From assembly GCA_903912405.1 (NCBI GenBank), contig CAIWHF010000096.1:1-23423 (forward strand): 23,423 nucleotides of DNA, given 5' to 3'. A program made the translations under genes and the position numbers. Origin of the DNA: an uncultured Bacteroidota bacterium. GTDB taxonomy: Bacteria > Bacteroidota > Bacteroidia > Chitinophagales > Chitinophagaceae. Position 1 is the stretch's first letter; every line of letters begins with the position of its first letter. Of the stretch, positions 1 to 8,590 are shown piece by piece. The notes under the pieces are model-generated. The model did not search any database. It saw nothing but the letters and a program-made list of their open reading frames with translations, and had not been told where the DNA came from.

Positions 1-375
1 AAATTGCCTATTCAATATGCGCTCGCCTATCCGCAACGAATTTCAAATACCCACATGCGTTTCGATTTCAAAGATTTTCAGACGTTAAAATTTGAAGCAC
101 CTGATTATAAAACGTTTAGAAATTTAGCAATTGCAAAAGATGCTATGTATAAAGGCGGCAATATGGCCTGCGTTATGAATGCAGCCAATGAAGAAGTGGT
201 ACATGCTTTTTTGCAAAATCAAATTGGCTTTTTAGGCATGAGTGATATTATAGAAGAAGTTATTCAAAAGGTGGCTTTTATAGAGCAGCCTAGCTTACAA
301 GACTATATAGCAAGTGATGCACAGGCGCGCGAACAAACACAAGAACTTATAAAAACAAACAGCTACAAACATTAA
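1..375 (+). CDS. dxr: 1-deoxy-D-xylulose 5-phosphate reductoisomerase, C-terminal part
   Basis: This is the last 124 codons of DXR, which converts deoxyxylulose phosphate to methylerythritol phosphate with NADPH in the MEP isoprenoid pathway in the cytoplasm. The frame is open from base 1, so the gene begins outside the window and the TTG at base 4 is not a start. The segment begins with KLPIQYALAYPQR, which matches the Bacteroidota version of the stretch linking the catalytic domain to the helical C-terminal domain. It also carries FRNLAIAKDAMYKGGN and the conserved NAANEEVV stretch. The TAA stop is 10 bases before rseP. Neighbouring dxr and rseP genes are common in bacteria, so the two are probably cotranscribed. 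Nothing looks broken in the visible part. Confidence 0.95.
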   Translation, partial: KLPIQYALAYPQRISNTHMRFDFKDFQTLKFEAPDYKTFRNLAIAKDAMYKGGNMACVMNAANEEVVHAFLQNQIGFLGMSDIIEEVIQKVAFIEQPSLQDYIASDAQAREQTQELIKTNSYKH

Positions 376-385
376 ACTCATTTAG

Positions 386-1771
386 ATGAACACAACACAG
401 TTATTATTGTCGGGTGCATGGACACAAGGCTTACAGTTATTCGCAGCCCTATCCTTATTAATTATTATTCATGAAGGGGGCCATTTTGTTTTTGCCAAAT
501 TATTTAAAACACGCGTAGAAAAATTTTATTTATTCTTTGATTTTCTTTTTCCATTTTCAGGACTCTTAAATTTTTCCTTGTTTAAAAAGAAAAAAGGCGA
601 TACAGAATATGGTATCGGTTGGTTTCCATTGGGGGGCTATGTAAAAATAGCCGGTATGGTAGACGAGAGTATGGACAAAGAGCAATTAGCACAAGAGCCA
701 CAACCTTGGGAGTATCGCTCTAAAAAAGCCTACCAAAAATTAGGTATTATGTTGGGCGGTATTATTTTTAATATCATAGCAGCAATGATTATCTATGCTT
801 TCATTTTTGGTATTTGGGGCGAACATTATTTGTCTACAAGCCAAGCTAAATATGGTATTGAGGCTAGTGAAGATGCAAAAGCTATAGGTTTTAAAAATGG
901 CGATAAAATATTGAGTGTTGGCGGAGTTGTTTCAGATCGCTTTGATGCTAATCTTACCCAACTCATCTTAGCAGAAGCAAAAACAGTAGAAGTAGAGCGC
1001 GATGGGTTGCCAACTACCATTGCTATACCAGCGGGTACCATTAAGAAACTATTATCGAGCGGTACTAATAAAAATCCTTTTTGGTCATTTCGTACACCCT
1101 TCACTATCAGTCAGGTAGCTCCGGGAAGTGCTGCAGAAAAAATGGGATTAAAAGAAAAGGATAGTATACTTACCATCAATAACCAGCCGATTGCCTTTTT
1201 TGATCAATTGCAAGTTACCTTGTTACAATATAAAAACGAAGCTATTCAAGTAGTAGTAGCACATGAAAACAATACGGTAGATACCTTGTCTACAACAGTG
1301 CCTGAAAATGGCAAATTAGGAATTGTAGCAAGTATGGATCCGGATCGATATTTCAGTACGGTAACTAAGCAATTTTCTATAGGCGGAGCAATGGTAAAAG
1401 GCGTAACCAACACCTTTGATAAATTAGGGTTTTATGTAGAGCAGTTTGTATTCTTATTTACATCTAAAGAAGCCAATGCTAAAGACAGTGTAGGTGGTAT
1501 GATCACCTTTGCAAAACAATTCCCTACTGAATTTACATGGTTAAGTTTCTTATCCTTAACGGCATTTATCTCCATTATTTTAGCCTTTATGAATTTATTA
1601 CCTATCCCAGGATTGGATGGGGGTTATGTAGTATTTTTATTATTTGAAATGCTTACCGGCAAAAAAGTTAGCGAAAAAGTGATGGAAAAAGCAACTACTG
1701 TGGGCCTAGTATTACTATTAGCCTTAATGGTATATGCAAACGGAATGGATATTTTCCGATTATTTAAATAA
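386..1771 (+). CDS. rseP: RseP-family intramembrane site-2 zinc metalloprotease
   Basis: This is a membrane-embedded zinc protease of the RseP/S2P family (461 aa). In other bacteria such enzymes cut anti-sigma factors and leftover signal peptides within the inner membrane. The zinc motif HEGGH lies at residues 29-33 in the first membrane helix. The third ligand motif, GLDGG, is at about 409-413 in the last helical block. Between them are two PDZ-like segments (roughly 155-215 and 240-310); the second contains a typical GSAAEKMGLKEKD stretch. An extra Lys/Phe-rich loop at about 45-75 follows the first helix, which I believe is usual for Bacteroidota members. The gene follows dxr after 10 bases and ends in a strong hairpin terminator. 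The client anti-sigma factor is not in this window. Confidence 0.95.
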   Translation: MNTTQLLLSGAWTQGLQLFAALSLLIIIHEGGHFVFAKLFKTRVEKFYLFFDFLFPFSGLLNFSLFKKKKGDTEYGIGWFPLGGYVKIAGMVDESMDKEQLAQEPQPWEYRSKKAYQKLGIMLGGIIFNIIAAMIIYAFIFGIWGEHYLSTSQAKYGIEASEDAKAIGFKNGDKILSVGGVVSDRFDANLTQLILAEAKTVEVERDGLPTTIAIPAGTIKKLLSSGTNKNPFWSFRTPFTISQVAPGSAAEKMGLKEKDSILTINNQPIAFFDQLQVTLLQYKNEAIQVVVAHENNTVDTLSTTVPENGKLGIVASMDPDRYFSTVTKQFSIGGAMVKGVTNTFDKLGFYVEQFVFLFTSKEANAKDSVGGMITFAKQFPTEFTWLSFLSLTAFISIILAFMNLLPIPGLDGGYVVFLLFEMLTGKKVSEKVMEKATTVGLVLLLALMVYANGMDIFRLFK

Positions 1772-1786
1772 GGTTAATAAACACAT

Positions 1787-1821
1787 AAAAAAGGGCACGT
1801 TATGACTGACGTGCCCTTTTT
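1787..1821 (+). terminator. Rho-independent terminator after rseP
   Basis: A perfect 12-bp stem, AAAAGGGCACGT (1789-1800) with ACGTGCCCTTTT (1809-1820), closes an 8-base loop and runs into a T tract. It starts 15 bases after the rseP stop. The A and T flanks mean it could also act on the other strand, but no minus-strand gene ends here. Confidence 0.85.
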
Positions 1822-1824
1822 CTT

Positions 1825-1855
1825 TTTATTTAATCAATGCAATGCCGTAACTTTG
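1825..1855 (+). promoter_or_regulatory. Promoter of ssrA (Bacteroidota type)
   Basis: The -7 element TAACTTTG (1848-1855) matches the Bacteroidota consensus TAnnTTTG exactly. Nineteen bases upstream lies TTTA (1825-1828), one base off the -33 consensus TTTG. Transcription would start about 10 bases before the mature tmRNA end, leaving a short leader for RNase P to remove. Confidence 0.7.
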
Positions 1856-1871
1856 TAGTCTTACAAATTCT

Positions 1872-2240
1872 GGGGCCGACTGGTTTTGACAGCATTTATG
1901 CAGGATTGGTAAGCATGCCGTGCGTTGGATAATTAGCACGATAATCTGAATATTCAAAATCTATCTGGCAATACTCAGTATGCCATGGCTGCTTAATCAG
2001 TGATTAACCACCCATTTTGGCCGCACGCAAACAGCTGCCTATAGCTGTAGCTGCCGCCTAACTCGAAAAAAGAATAGGATAGGAAGTGTAGTGCTACGAT
2101 ACACTTGCGAAATCAAAGTAGATAAGCCTAGAGTGGGTTGGTTTAGTTCCGGCTATAGGACGAAAAATAATACTAAAATAAGCATGTAGAAAGCCTTTTG
2201 GGCGAATGTTTGGAACTGGGTTCGACTCCCAGCGGTTCCA
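1872..2240 (+). ncRNA. ssrA: tmRNA (ssrA)
   Basis: tmRNA rescues stalled ribosomes and adds a degradation tag to the unfinished protein. The 5' end GGGGCCG (1872-1878) pairs over 7 bp with CGGTTCC (2233-2239), with two G-U pairs, to form the alanyl acceptor stem; A2240 is the discriminator base. A T arm CTGGG-TTCGACT-CCCAG (2216-2232) sits directly before it. The tag reading frame starts with GGC at 1967 and ends at TAA 1994-1996, giving GNTQYAMAA, which fits the Bacteroidota pattern of a Gly-starting tag ending in YA-x-AA. The bases after the discriminator are CTA, so CCA is not encoded. I did not trace the pseudoknots one by one. It has its own promoter and terminator. Confidence 0.95.
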
Positions 2241-2242
2241 CT

Positions 2243-2281
2243 AAAAAATGGATTATCCGAAAAGGATAATCCATTTTTTTT
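2243..2281 (+). terminator. Terminator of ssrA
   Basis: A 16-bp stem runs from AAAAAATGGATTATCC (2243-2258) over the loop GAAAA to GGATAATCCATTTTTT (from 2264), followed by T residues. It begins three bases after the mature tmRNA end. Confidence 0.88.
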
Positions 2282-2318
2282 ATTTCCACTTGCCTTACGA
2301 TTTGATTGGATTTTAGAT

Positions 2319-2326
2319 TATTTTTG
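2319..2326 (+). promoter_or_regulatory. -7 promoter element upstream of the GtrA-like gene
   Basis: TATTTTTG matches TAnnTTTG and lies 18 bases before the GTG start chosen for the GtrA-like gene. No well-spaced -33 element is visible; a TTTG at 2301-2304 is only 14 bases upstream. It follows the ssrA terminator, where a new promoter is expected. Confidence 0.45.
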
Positions 2327-2344
2327 CTCTTTCAAAAACTAACA

Positions 2345-2830
2345 GTGTTCAACGCATTTAAAAATTCTATTGTTCGATTTATCGATTTCTTTTACAATCC
2401 CTTTTCGAAGTTGATGGATATAAGAACCTTCCGTTATTTAGCTTGCGGAGGTAGTAATGTTGTGTTAGATACGTTTATTTATTTTATTAGTTACAATTTC
2501 ATTTTATTGCGACAAGCACATACCCTAATGGGCCTAACTTTTCAAGCGCATATTTTAGCCTTTGCTATGTCTTTTTCGGTGAGCTTCCCCATTGGTTTTG
2601 TATTGTCGAAATACATTGTATTTCCTGAATCGGAATTAAAAGGCCGTGTTCAATTATTTAGATACGCACTTTTAGTTGGTAGCTGCATTATTTTAAATGT
2701 GTTTTTCTTAAAACTTTTTGTTGAATATTTAGGCTGGTATCCAACCCCATCAAAAGTAATCACAACAGGTATTGTAGCTGTTTTCAGTTTCTTTTCGCAA
2801 CGAAAATTCACTTTTAAAGTACAAATGTGA
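2345..2830 (+). CDS. GtrA-like family membrane protein
   Basis: This is a small integral membrane protein of the GtrA/DPMS family (161 aa from the GTG start), with four hydrophobic segments. Family members are thought to help move polyprenyl-phosphate-linked sugars across the membrane for surface polysaccharide or wall polymers; the substrate here is unknown. The family core begins near FRYLACGGSNVVLD, with small residues and an Asp in the first helix. A preceding IDFFYNPF segment resembles the N-terminus of Bacteroidota homologues as I remember them. That favours the GTG at 2345 over the ATG at 2414, which would give 138 aa. The frame is open back to a TTG at 2306, but that lies upstream of the likely -7 element. 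No polyprenyl sugar transferase gene adjoins it. Confidence 0.75.
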   Translation: MFNAFKNSIVRFIDFFYNPFSKLMDIRTFRYLACGGSNVVLDTFIYFISYNFILLRQAHTLMGLTFQAHILAFAMSFSVSFPIGFVLSKYIVFPESELKGRVQLFRYALLVGSCIILNVFFLKLFVEYLGWYPTPSKVITTGIVAVFSFFSQRKFTFKVQM

Positions 2831-2874
2831 TCTTGCATTTGTTGTGCCTGTTATTTTACTAATAATCTTTTCAA

Positions 2875-3969
2875 ATGACCCTAGAGCAAATTAAAATCAT
2901 GCGTGATCGAGTGCAACATTTGTGTACCTATTTGCGTATTGATGAAAAACAGGCCCAAATCAATAGTGATAAACAATTGACCTTGGCGGCGGGCTTTTGG
3001 GATGACAATACTCGTGCAACTAAAATTGTAAAAGATATTAATCAATTACAATATTGGGTAACCTTGTTTGAGCAAGTCCAACAAGCAGTGGAAGATTTTA
3101 TAGTGCTATTTGAATTTTGGAAGGCTCAAGAAGCTCGTGAAGAAGAAGCAAAAAGCGCCTATGATATGGCCATAGAAGCGCTGGATACCTTAGAGTTTAA
3201 ATCTACCTTAAATGAACCAGAAGATGCCTTGCCAGCAGTTATGGTTATCAACTCTGGTGCTGGCGGCACAGAGAGCCAAGATTGGGCAGAGATGCTATTG
3301 CGTATGTATAGAATGTATGGCGAAAAGCAAGGATGGAAGGTGTCAGAAATTGATTTGCAATATGGAGATGGTGCCGGAATAAAGCAAGCAAGCATTGAAT
3401 TTGAAGGTCCCTTTGCGTTTGGATTTTTAAAGGCAGAAAGTGGAGTGCACCGTTTAGTGCGCATTTCTCCTTTTGATAGTAATGCCCGAAGGCATACTTC
3501 TTTCGCCTCCGTTTTTGTTTATCCGCTCATTGATGATACCATCGCTATTGAAGTGAGTCCGGCAGACATTGAGTGGGAGTTTTATAGAGCAGGCGGTAAG
3601 GGCGGACAAAACGTTAATAAAGTAGAAACAGCAGTGCGCTTAAAACATATACCAAGTGGTATTATTGTAGAATGTCAGCAATCGCGCACCCAAGGAGAGA
3701 ATAGAGAAAAGGCATTAACAATGCTGAAAAGTAGGCTCTATGAAGAAGAACTACGTAAGCGCGAAGCCTTGAAAAACGCTAGCAACGCTCATAAAAAGAA
3801 AATTGAATGGGGTTCGCAAATTCGCTCTTATGTGTTTCACCCTTATAAAATGATTAAAGATCATAGAACCGATTTTGAAGTAGGTAATGTGGGCCCAGTA
3901 ATGGATGGAGAAATAGATGGATTTATTAAAGCGTATTTAATGATGCTACAAGAATTAGATCATGAATAA
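2875..3969 (+). CDS. prfB: Peptide chain release factor 2, no programmed frameshift
   Basis: RF2 recognises UGA and UAA stop codons and triggers release of the finished peptide on the ribosome. The stop-reading tripeptide SPF is at residues 198-200 and the catalytic GGQ at 243-245, inside GGKGGQNVNKVET. Length (364 aa) is normal for RF2. In many bacteria an in-frame UGA near codon 25 forces a +1 shift that autoregulates synthesis. Here the corresponding stretch (C-T-Y-L-R-I-D-E, about codons 17-24) is read straight through with TTG CGT ATT in place of CTT TGA C, so that control is absent. The last 8 bases overlap the start of the ABC exporter gene, which suggests cotranscription and translational coupling. 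Confidence 0.96.
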   Translation: MTLEQIKIMRDRVQHLCTYLRIDEKQAQINSDKQLTLAAGFWDDNTRATKIVKDINQLQYWVTLFEQVQQAVEDFIVLFEFWKAQEAREEEAKSAYDMAIEALDTLEFKSTLNEPEDALPAVMVINSGAGGTESQDWAEMLLRMYRMYGEKQGWKVSEIDLQYGDGAGIKQASIEFEGPFAFGFLKAESGVHRLVRISPFDSNARRHTSFASVFVYPLIDDTIAIEVSPADIEWEFYRAGGKGGQNVNKVETAVRLKHIPSGIIVECQQSRTQGENREKALTMLKSRLYEEELRKREALKNASNAHKKKIEWGSQIRSYVFHPYKMIKDHRTDFEVGNVGPVMDGEIDGFIKAYLMMLQELDHE

Positions 3970-5719
3970 ACAAGCTAAATGGAAACAATCTATTGTCATT
4001 GGGAAACGAATTCTGAAAGAAACAGCGGCATTTAAAAGCACCTTCTATCTGCTCTTACTACTAAGTATCGTATTAGGAGCCATCAGTATATTGCGACCGT
4101 ATCTTATTCAAATCGCTGTAGATACCTATATCCGAAAATTGGATTGGCATGGACTTATTTGGATAACCCTTATCCAATTATTGATTTTATTTACGGAGTC
4201 TGGATTACGTTTTTTCTTTTTGTATAGAATGAATTGGTTGGGCATGCATATCATGATGCGTATTCGAAATAGTGTTTTTACAAAAATCCTACATCAACAA
4301 TTACGTTATTTTGATACCACCCCAATTGGCACTTTAACTACGCGTACGATCAATGATGTAGAAGCATTACAAGATATTTTTTCAGAAGGTTTTATTTCTA
4401 TAATAGCAGATATTATTACTATCCTAGCGGTAGTGGGCGTGATGCTCTATACCAATTGGAAATTGGCATTAGTTTGTTTACTTACCTTGCCGCTCCTACT
4501 AATAGCTACCTATTTTTTTAAAGAGCAAGTACGAGCATCCTTTCAAGAAGTGAGAACGGCGGTAGCGGCATTGAATACCTTTGTACAAGAGCGCTTGTCG
4601 AACATGCATTTGATACAAGCGTATACCGCAGAAGAACAAAGCCTTAGAGCATTTCAGCAAATTAATGCACAGCATAGAGATGCCAATATAAAAGCCATTT
4701 TCGCTTATTCGGTTTTCTTTCCTGTTGTAGAAATTGTTTTAGCCACCGCTATTGGCTTATTAGTTTGGGTAGGTGCCAATCAGATGCTACACCAAGAAAT
4801 TACAGCTGGTGTTATCATCGCGTTTATCATGTATCTCAATTTATTATTCCGCCCACTGCGTATGTTGGCCGATAAATTCAATGTTTTGCAAATGGGATTA
4901 GTAGCAGCAGAGCGGGTCTATCAAGTACTAGATCATCAAGCAGCAGAAGAAAATAAAGGCGTAGCACTGGCAGATGATATAAAAGGGCATATACGATTTG
5001 ATCAGGTTTCTTTTTATTATGATGCACCACCTTGGATTGTAAATGCTATTTCCTTTGAAGTACCAGCCGGAACCTCCTTAGCTATTGTAGGTGCTACCGG
5101 TTCGGGCAAAACAACTATTGTACATTTAATAAATAGGTTATATGCCTATCAGCAAGGTCAGATTACAATTGATGGACAAGCCATAGAAAGCTATGAGCTC
5201 AACAGTCTTCGAAAACAAATTGGCTTTGTATTACAAGATGTTTTTTTATTTGCTGGAAGTATTTGGGATAACCTCACCCTCCAAGATCCAAATTTTTCAG
5301 AAGAGCAAGTAGCTGCTGTTTGTAAAGCCATAGGTGTCTATGATTTTATTATGCAATTACCCAATGGATATCAATATCAATTATTAGAAAGAGGACAAAC
5401 CCTTTCACAAGGTCAGCGCCAATTGTTATCATTTGCCAGAGTATTATTGTACAATCCTAAAATTATCATTTTAGATGAGGCTACCGCTTCTATTGATAGC
5501 GAAAGTGAACAACGTATACAACTAGCCTTAGATTATTTATTGAAAGGGCGCACTTCAATTATTATAGCCCATCGATTATCTACAATCAAAAAGGCAAATG
5601 CTATAATGGTTTTAGATAAAGGCGTTATTGCAGAAAAGGGTTCTCATGAGGAGTTGCTTAAAAAACAAGGTGCTTATGCTCAATTATTGCAACAAAAAGC
5701 CTTAACAAATGTTTTATAA
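3962..5719 (+). CDS. ABC exporter, fused membrane and ATPase domains (MsbA/MdlB-like)
   Basis: This is a half-size ABC exporter (585 aa) that should act as a dimer in the inner membrane. The N-terminal membrane domain covers about residues 20-310 with six hydrophobic segments. The ATPase domain has Walker A GATGSGKT (377-384), signature LSQGQRQ (481-487), Walker B IIILDEAT (501-508) with catalytic E506, and the switch histidine in AHRLST (H537). All catalytic residues are present. The family includes lipid A flippases and multidrug pumps, and the sequence alone does not decide the substrate. The start overlaps the prfB stop by 8 bases, so the pair is translated from one message. Calling it msbA would go beyond what I can see. 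Confidence 0.92.
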   Translation: MNKQAKWKQSIVIGKRILKETAAFKSTFYLLLLLSIVLGAISILRPYLIQIAVDTYIRKLDWHGLIWITLIQLLILFTESGLRFFFLYRMNWLGMHIMMRIRNSVFTKILHQQLRYFDTTPIGTLTTRTINDVEALQDIFSEGFISIIADIITILAVVGVMLYTNWKLALVCLLTLPLLLIATYFFKEQVRASFQEVRTAVAALNTFVQERLSNMHLIQAYTAEEQSLRAFQQINAQHRDANIKAIFAYSVFFPVVEIVLATAIGLLVWVGANQMLHQEITAGVIIAFIMYLNLLFRPLRMLADKFNVLQMGLVAAERVYQVLDHQAAEENKGVALADDIKGHIRFDQVSFYYDAPPWIVNAISFEVPAGTSLAIVGATGSGKTTIVHLINRLYAYQQGQITIDGQAIESYELNSLRKQIGFVLQDVFLFAGSIWDNLTLQDPNFSEEQVAAVCKAIGVYDFIMQLPNGYQYQLLERGQTLSQGQRQLLSFARVLLYNPKIIILDEATASIDSESEQRIQLALDYLLKGRTSIIIAHRLSTIKKANAIMVLDKGVIAEKGSHEELLKKQGAYAQLLQQKALTNVL

Positions 5720-5739
5720 TTTAAGCTTAGTATAAATAG

Positions 5740-5747
5740 TACCTTCG
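5740..5747 (+). promoter_or_regulatory. Possible -7 element before the outer-membrane protein gene
   Basis: TACCTTCG differs from TAnnTTTG at one base and lies 23 bases before the start codon. No TTTG is found 19-21 bases upstream, so this is a weak call. The 51-base gap holds no clear terminator for the ABC exporter gene. Confidence 0.3.
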
Positions 5748-5770
5748 CACTTTAATTAATCCGTTATACA

Positions 5771-8584
5771 ATGAAAAAATCAACTTTACTGTTACTTTTA
5801 TATGTATTGGGATCCCCAATTTGGGCCCAACAGAAAATAAAAGGTATTGCTATTGATACGCTAAAACAATTAAGTATGCAATCGGCTACTGTAACGCTAT
5901 TGGATAAGGCAGACTCTAGTATTATTTGTTTTACGAGAACGAATCCTGAAGGTGCATTTACATTAAATGTAAAAGAGCCGGGCACTTATTTATTATTAAT
6001 CGGTTTTAAAAATTATGTAGATTATTACGACAACATCAATTTAGCTAGAAACGAAGAAAAGAATCTTGGAAGAATTCCGATGCTTTCGAGAGATCAATTG
6101 TTAAAAGAGATTGTAGTAACACGCCAACGAGCTGCCATAAAAATAAAAGGTGACACTACCGAATATGTAGCAGACAGTTTTAAGGTTAGAGATAATGCTA
6201 GTGTAGAAGAATTGTTGAAAAAATTACCTGGCATGCAAGTAGATCGTAATGGTAATATCACAGCGCAAGGCGAAAGTGTAGAAAAAGTACTGGTAGATGG
6301 CGAAGAGTTTTTCTCTGATGATCCGAAAGTAGTCACCAGAAATTTGCAAGCTAATGCGGTAGATAAAGTGCAAGTTTTTGACAAGAAATCTGATCAAGCA
6401 CAATTCACAGGTATTGATGATGGGCAAAAAATAAAAACCATCAATTTGCAATTAAAAGAAGACCGCAAAGCAGGTTATTTCGGAAAATTTATTGCAGCAG
6501 CCGGTCCTCGTGTAGATCCAACAAGTAAAGAATTAGCTAAAAATGGTTATTTCGATAACCAGGGTATGATCAATTTGTTTAAAGGGAAAAGAAAAATTGC
6601 CTTGTTCGAAATTGTATCCAACACGGGTACGGTAGGTTTAGGTTGGCAAGATAGAGATAAGTTTGGAAGTGGTAACAATACCGTATTTGACGAAGAATCT
6701 GGGATTTCTTTTTCATCGAATAGTGAAGAAAATTGGGATGGCACTTTTGATGGTCAAGGGCTTCCAAAAGTATGGACGAGCGGCGTACATTATTCCAATA
6801 AATGGAACCAAGATACTTTTCATGTGAATTCTAATTTTAGAACGGCTAAGCAAATTGTAGAAACTAGTTCTAATACCAATACTCAATATATTTTAAGTGA
6901 TACTAGTTTTAATCTGAGTAAAGAAAGTAGTGATCAACTGAGCACAAGTCTTCGTCATCGCTTAGACGGCATGTTTGAATGGAAAATTGATTCTAGTGCT
7001 ACATTTAAAATTACTGCCAATGGAAGTATAAATCAAGCCTCGTTTGATGAAAAATCCACATCTTCTATGGAGAACCAACGAGCAGTGCTGTTAAATAATA
7101 GCGTAAAGAAACAAACATCCAATTCTGATGCTATCAGTAATAACGCTACCGCAATTTGGAGAAAACGCTTTCACAAAAAGGGACGTACGTTAACGGTTAA
7201 TATAGATGAATCGGCAAAAAATGCAAGCAGTAATGGTATTTTAAACGTAACTAACACCTATGCTGGTGCGTTCGATTCTGTAACCAATCAATCAAAAACT
7301 ACAGCATCTTCTAGCCTTACTTTAGATGCAAATGCCACTTATACCGAGCCGGTTATGAAAAATACTTTTGTTGAGTTTACTTATGGTGCGGGTATAAAAA
7401 ATAATACCTCAGAGCGTTATTCCTATAATGCCTTGGTCAATGGCGATTATAATACTACCTGCGATTCTTTTTTTAGTAGCCATTATATGTTTAATGTATT
7501 TACACAAAAAGCAAGCACTACACTCAAGTACAATTATAAAAAAATGAATGTCTCTGTTGGTATGGGAGCATCTCAAACCAATTTTTCTCAAAAAGATTTA
7601 TTTACGAATACTACACGTACGCGCACTTTTAATAATTTATTTCCCAAAGCAAGTTTCACGTATACTATGCAGGGTCACTCCCGATTTGTATTGCGCTATT
7701 CAGGTGCTACATCGCAACCAACAATAGATCAAATTCAACCCTTAAATCAAAATACCGATCCATTGAATATTGTTATTGGTAATGCAGATTTAAAACAATC
7801 TTTTAATAATAATTACTCTTTGAATTTTAACGATTACAAAATGCTAACGGGTGTATGGAAATACGCCGGCATCAACTATATTCAAACTAATGACGGCATT
7901 AGCACCAGCGATAGTATTACGGCAGCCGGTCGACGTTTTTCGAAATATGTAAATGTGGATGGCAATTATTTTGCAAATTTCTGGGGTGGTATGGGACGAA
8001 AAATTGATCGTTTAAATTTAACCGTGGGCTTCAATGTGAATGGTGCTTTAAACAATAGAAACAATATTGTAAATGGGGTTAAAAACTCAAGTAGCAATAA
8101 TACATTCGGTTTTGGTTTAGATTTGAATTATGATAAAGAAGACAAATTCAATTTATCACTAAATCCAAGTATAGATTATAACGCAAATACCTCCAGTATT
8201 GGCAACAATATTAACTATCTCACATTTCAGTTAGATTTTAATGGAAACGTAACCTTGCCCCATCATTTTGAATTAGGCTCTGATTTTAATTGGTTTTTAA
8301 GACAAGAAACCGACATCTTTAAAATCGGTAATAATATTTTTAAATGGAATGCCTATATCAGTAAAAAACTATTAAAGAACGATCAGTTAGAATGTCGTTT
8401 TTATGTAAATGACATTTTGAATCAAAACTTAGGTTATAATCGTGTAGGGCAAAGCAATTTCATTACCGAAACATCGTATAACAATATTAAGCGTTACGCA
8501 TTAATAAATCTTATTTGGAATTTTACAACCAATCCAATTACGAATGAAGGTGGCGGTAAAATGCATTTTAGAAAAAGAAAATAA
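5771..8584 (+). CDS. Outer-membrane beta-barrel protein with carboxypeptidase-like and plug domains
   Basis: This is a 937-aa outer-membrane protein related to TonB-dependent receptors of the OMP_b-brl_3 type in Bacteroidota. A signal peptide is visible (MKKS, a Leu run, and cleavage after IWA at about residue 19). A carboxypeptidase-regulatory-like beta-sandwich follows at about 22-105. A plug-like domain spans about 130-230, containing the typical VEELLKKLPGMQVDRNG stretch and VLVDGEEFFSDDP. The rest (about 240-937) is rich in Asn, Ser, Thr and aromatic residues in alternating strands, as in a large barrel. It lacks the features of a classic SusC, and no SusD follows. A GLPGLI protein gene starts 6 bases downstream, a recurrent pairing in this phylum. 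Its cargo is unknown; peptide, metal or oligosaccharide uptake are all possible. Confidence 0.88.
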   Translation: MKKSTLLLLLYVLGSPIWAQQKIKGIAIDTLKQLSMQSATVTLLDKADSSIICFTRTNPEGAFTLNVKEPGTYLLLIGFKNYVDYYDNINLARNEEKNLGRIPMLSRDQLLKEIVVTRQRAAIKIKGDTTEYVADSFKVRDNASVEELLKKLPGMQVDRNGNITAQGESVEKVLVDGEEFFSDDPKVVTRNLQANAVDKVQVFDKKSDQAQFTGIDDGQKIKTINLQLKEDRKAGYFGKFIAAAGPRVDPTSKELAKNGYFDNQGMINLFKGKRKIALFEIVSNTGTVGLGWQDRDKFGSGNNTVFDEESGISFSSNSEENWDGTFDGQGLPKVWTSGVHYSNKWNQDTFHVNSNFRTAKQIVETSSNTNTQYILSDTSFNLSKESSDQLSTSLRHRLDGMFEWKIDSSATFKITANGSINQASFDEKSTSSMENQRAVLLNNSVKKQTSNSDAISNNATAIWRKRFHKKGRTLTVNIDESAKNASSNGILNVTNTYAGAFDSVTNQSKTTASSSLTLDANATYTEPVMKNTFVEFTYGAGIKNNTSERYSYNALVNGDYNTTCDSFFSSHYMFNVFTQKASTTLKYNYKKMNVSVGMGASQTNFSQKDLFTNTTRTRTFNNLFPKASFTYTMQGHSRFVLRYSGATSQPTIDQIQPLNQNTDPLNIVIGNADLKQSFNNNYSLNFNDYKMLTGVWKYAGINYIQTNDGISTSDSITAAGRRFSKYVNVDGNYFANFWGGMGRKIDRLNLTVGFNVNGALNNRNNIVNGVKNSSSNNTFGFGLDLNYDKEDKFNLSLNPSIDYNANTSSIGNNINYLTFQLDFNGNVTLPHHFELGSDFNWFLRQETDIFKIGNNIFKWNAYISKKLLKNDQLECRFYVNDILNQNLGYNRVGQSNFITETSYNNIKRYALINLIWNFTTNPITNEGGGKMHFRKRK

Positions 8585-8590
8585 TTGACT

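Noticed and set aside
8585..8590. TTG start two codons before the GLPGLI start
   Set aside because: The ATG at 8591 directly precedes a standard signal peptide.
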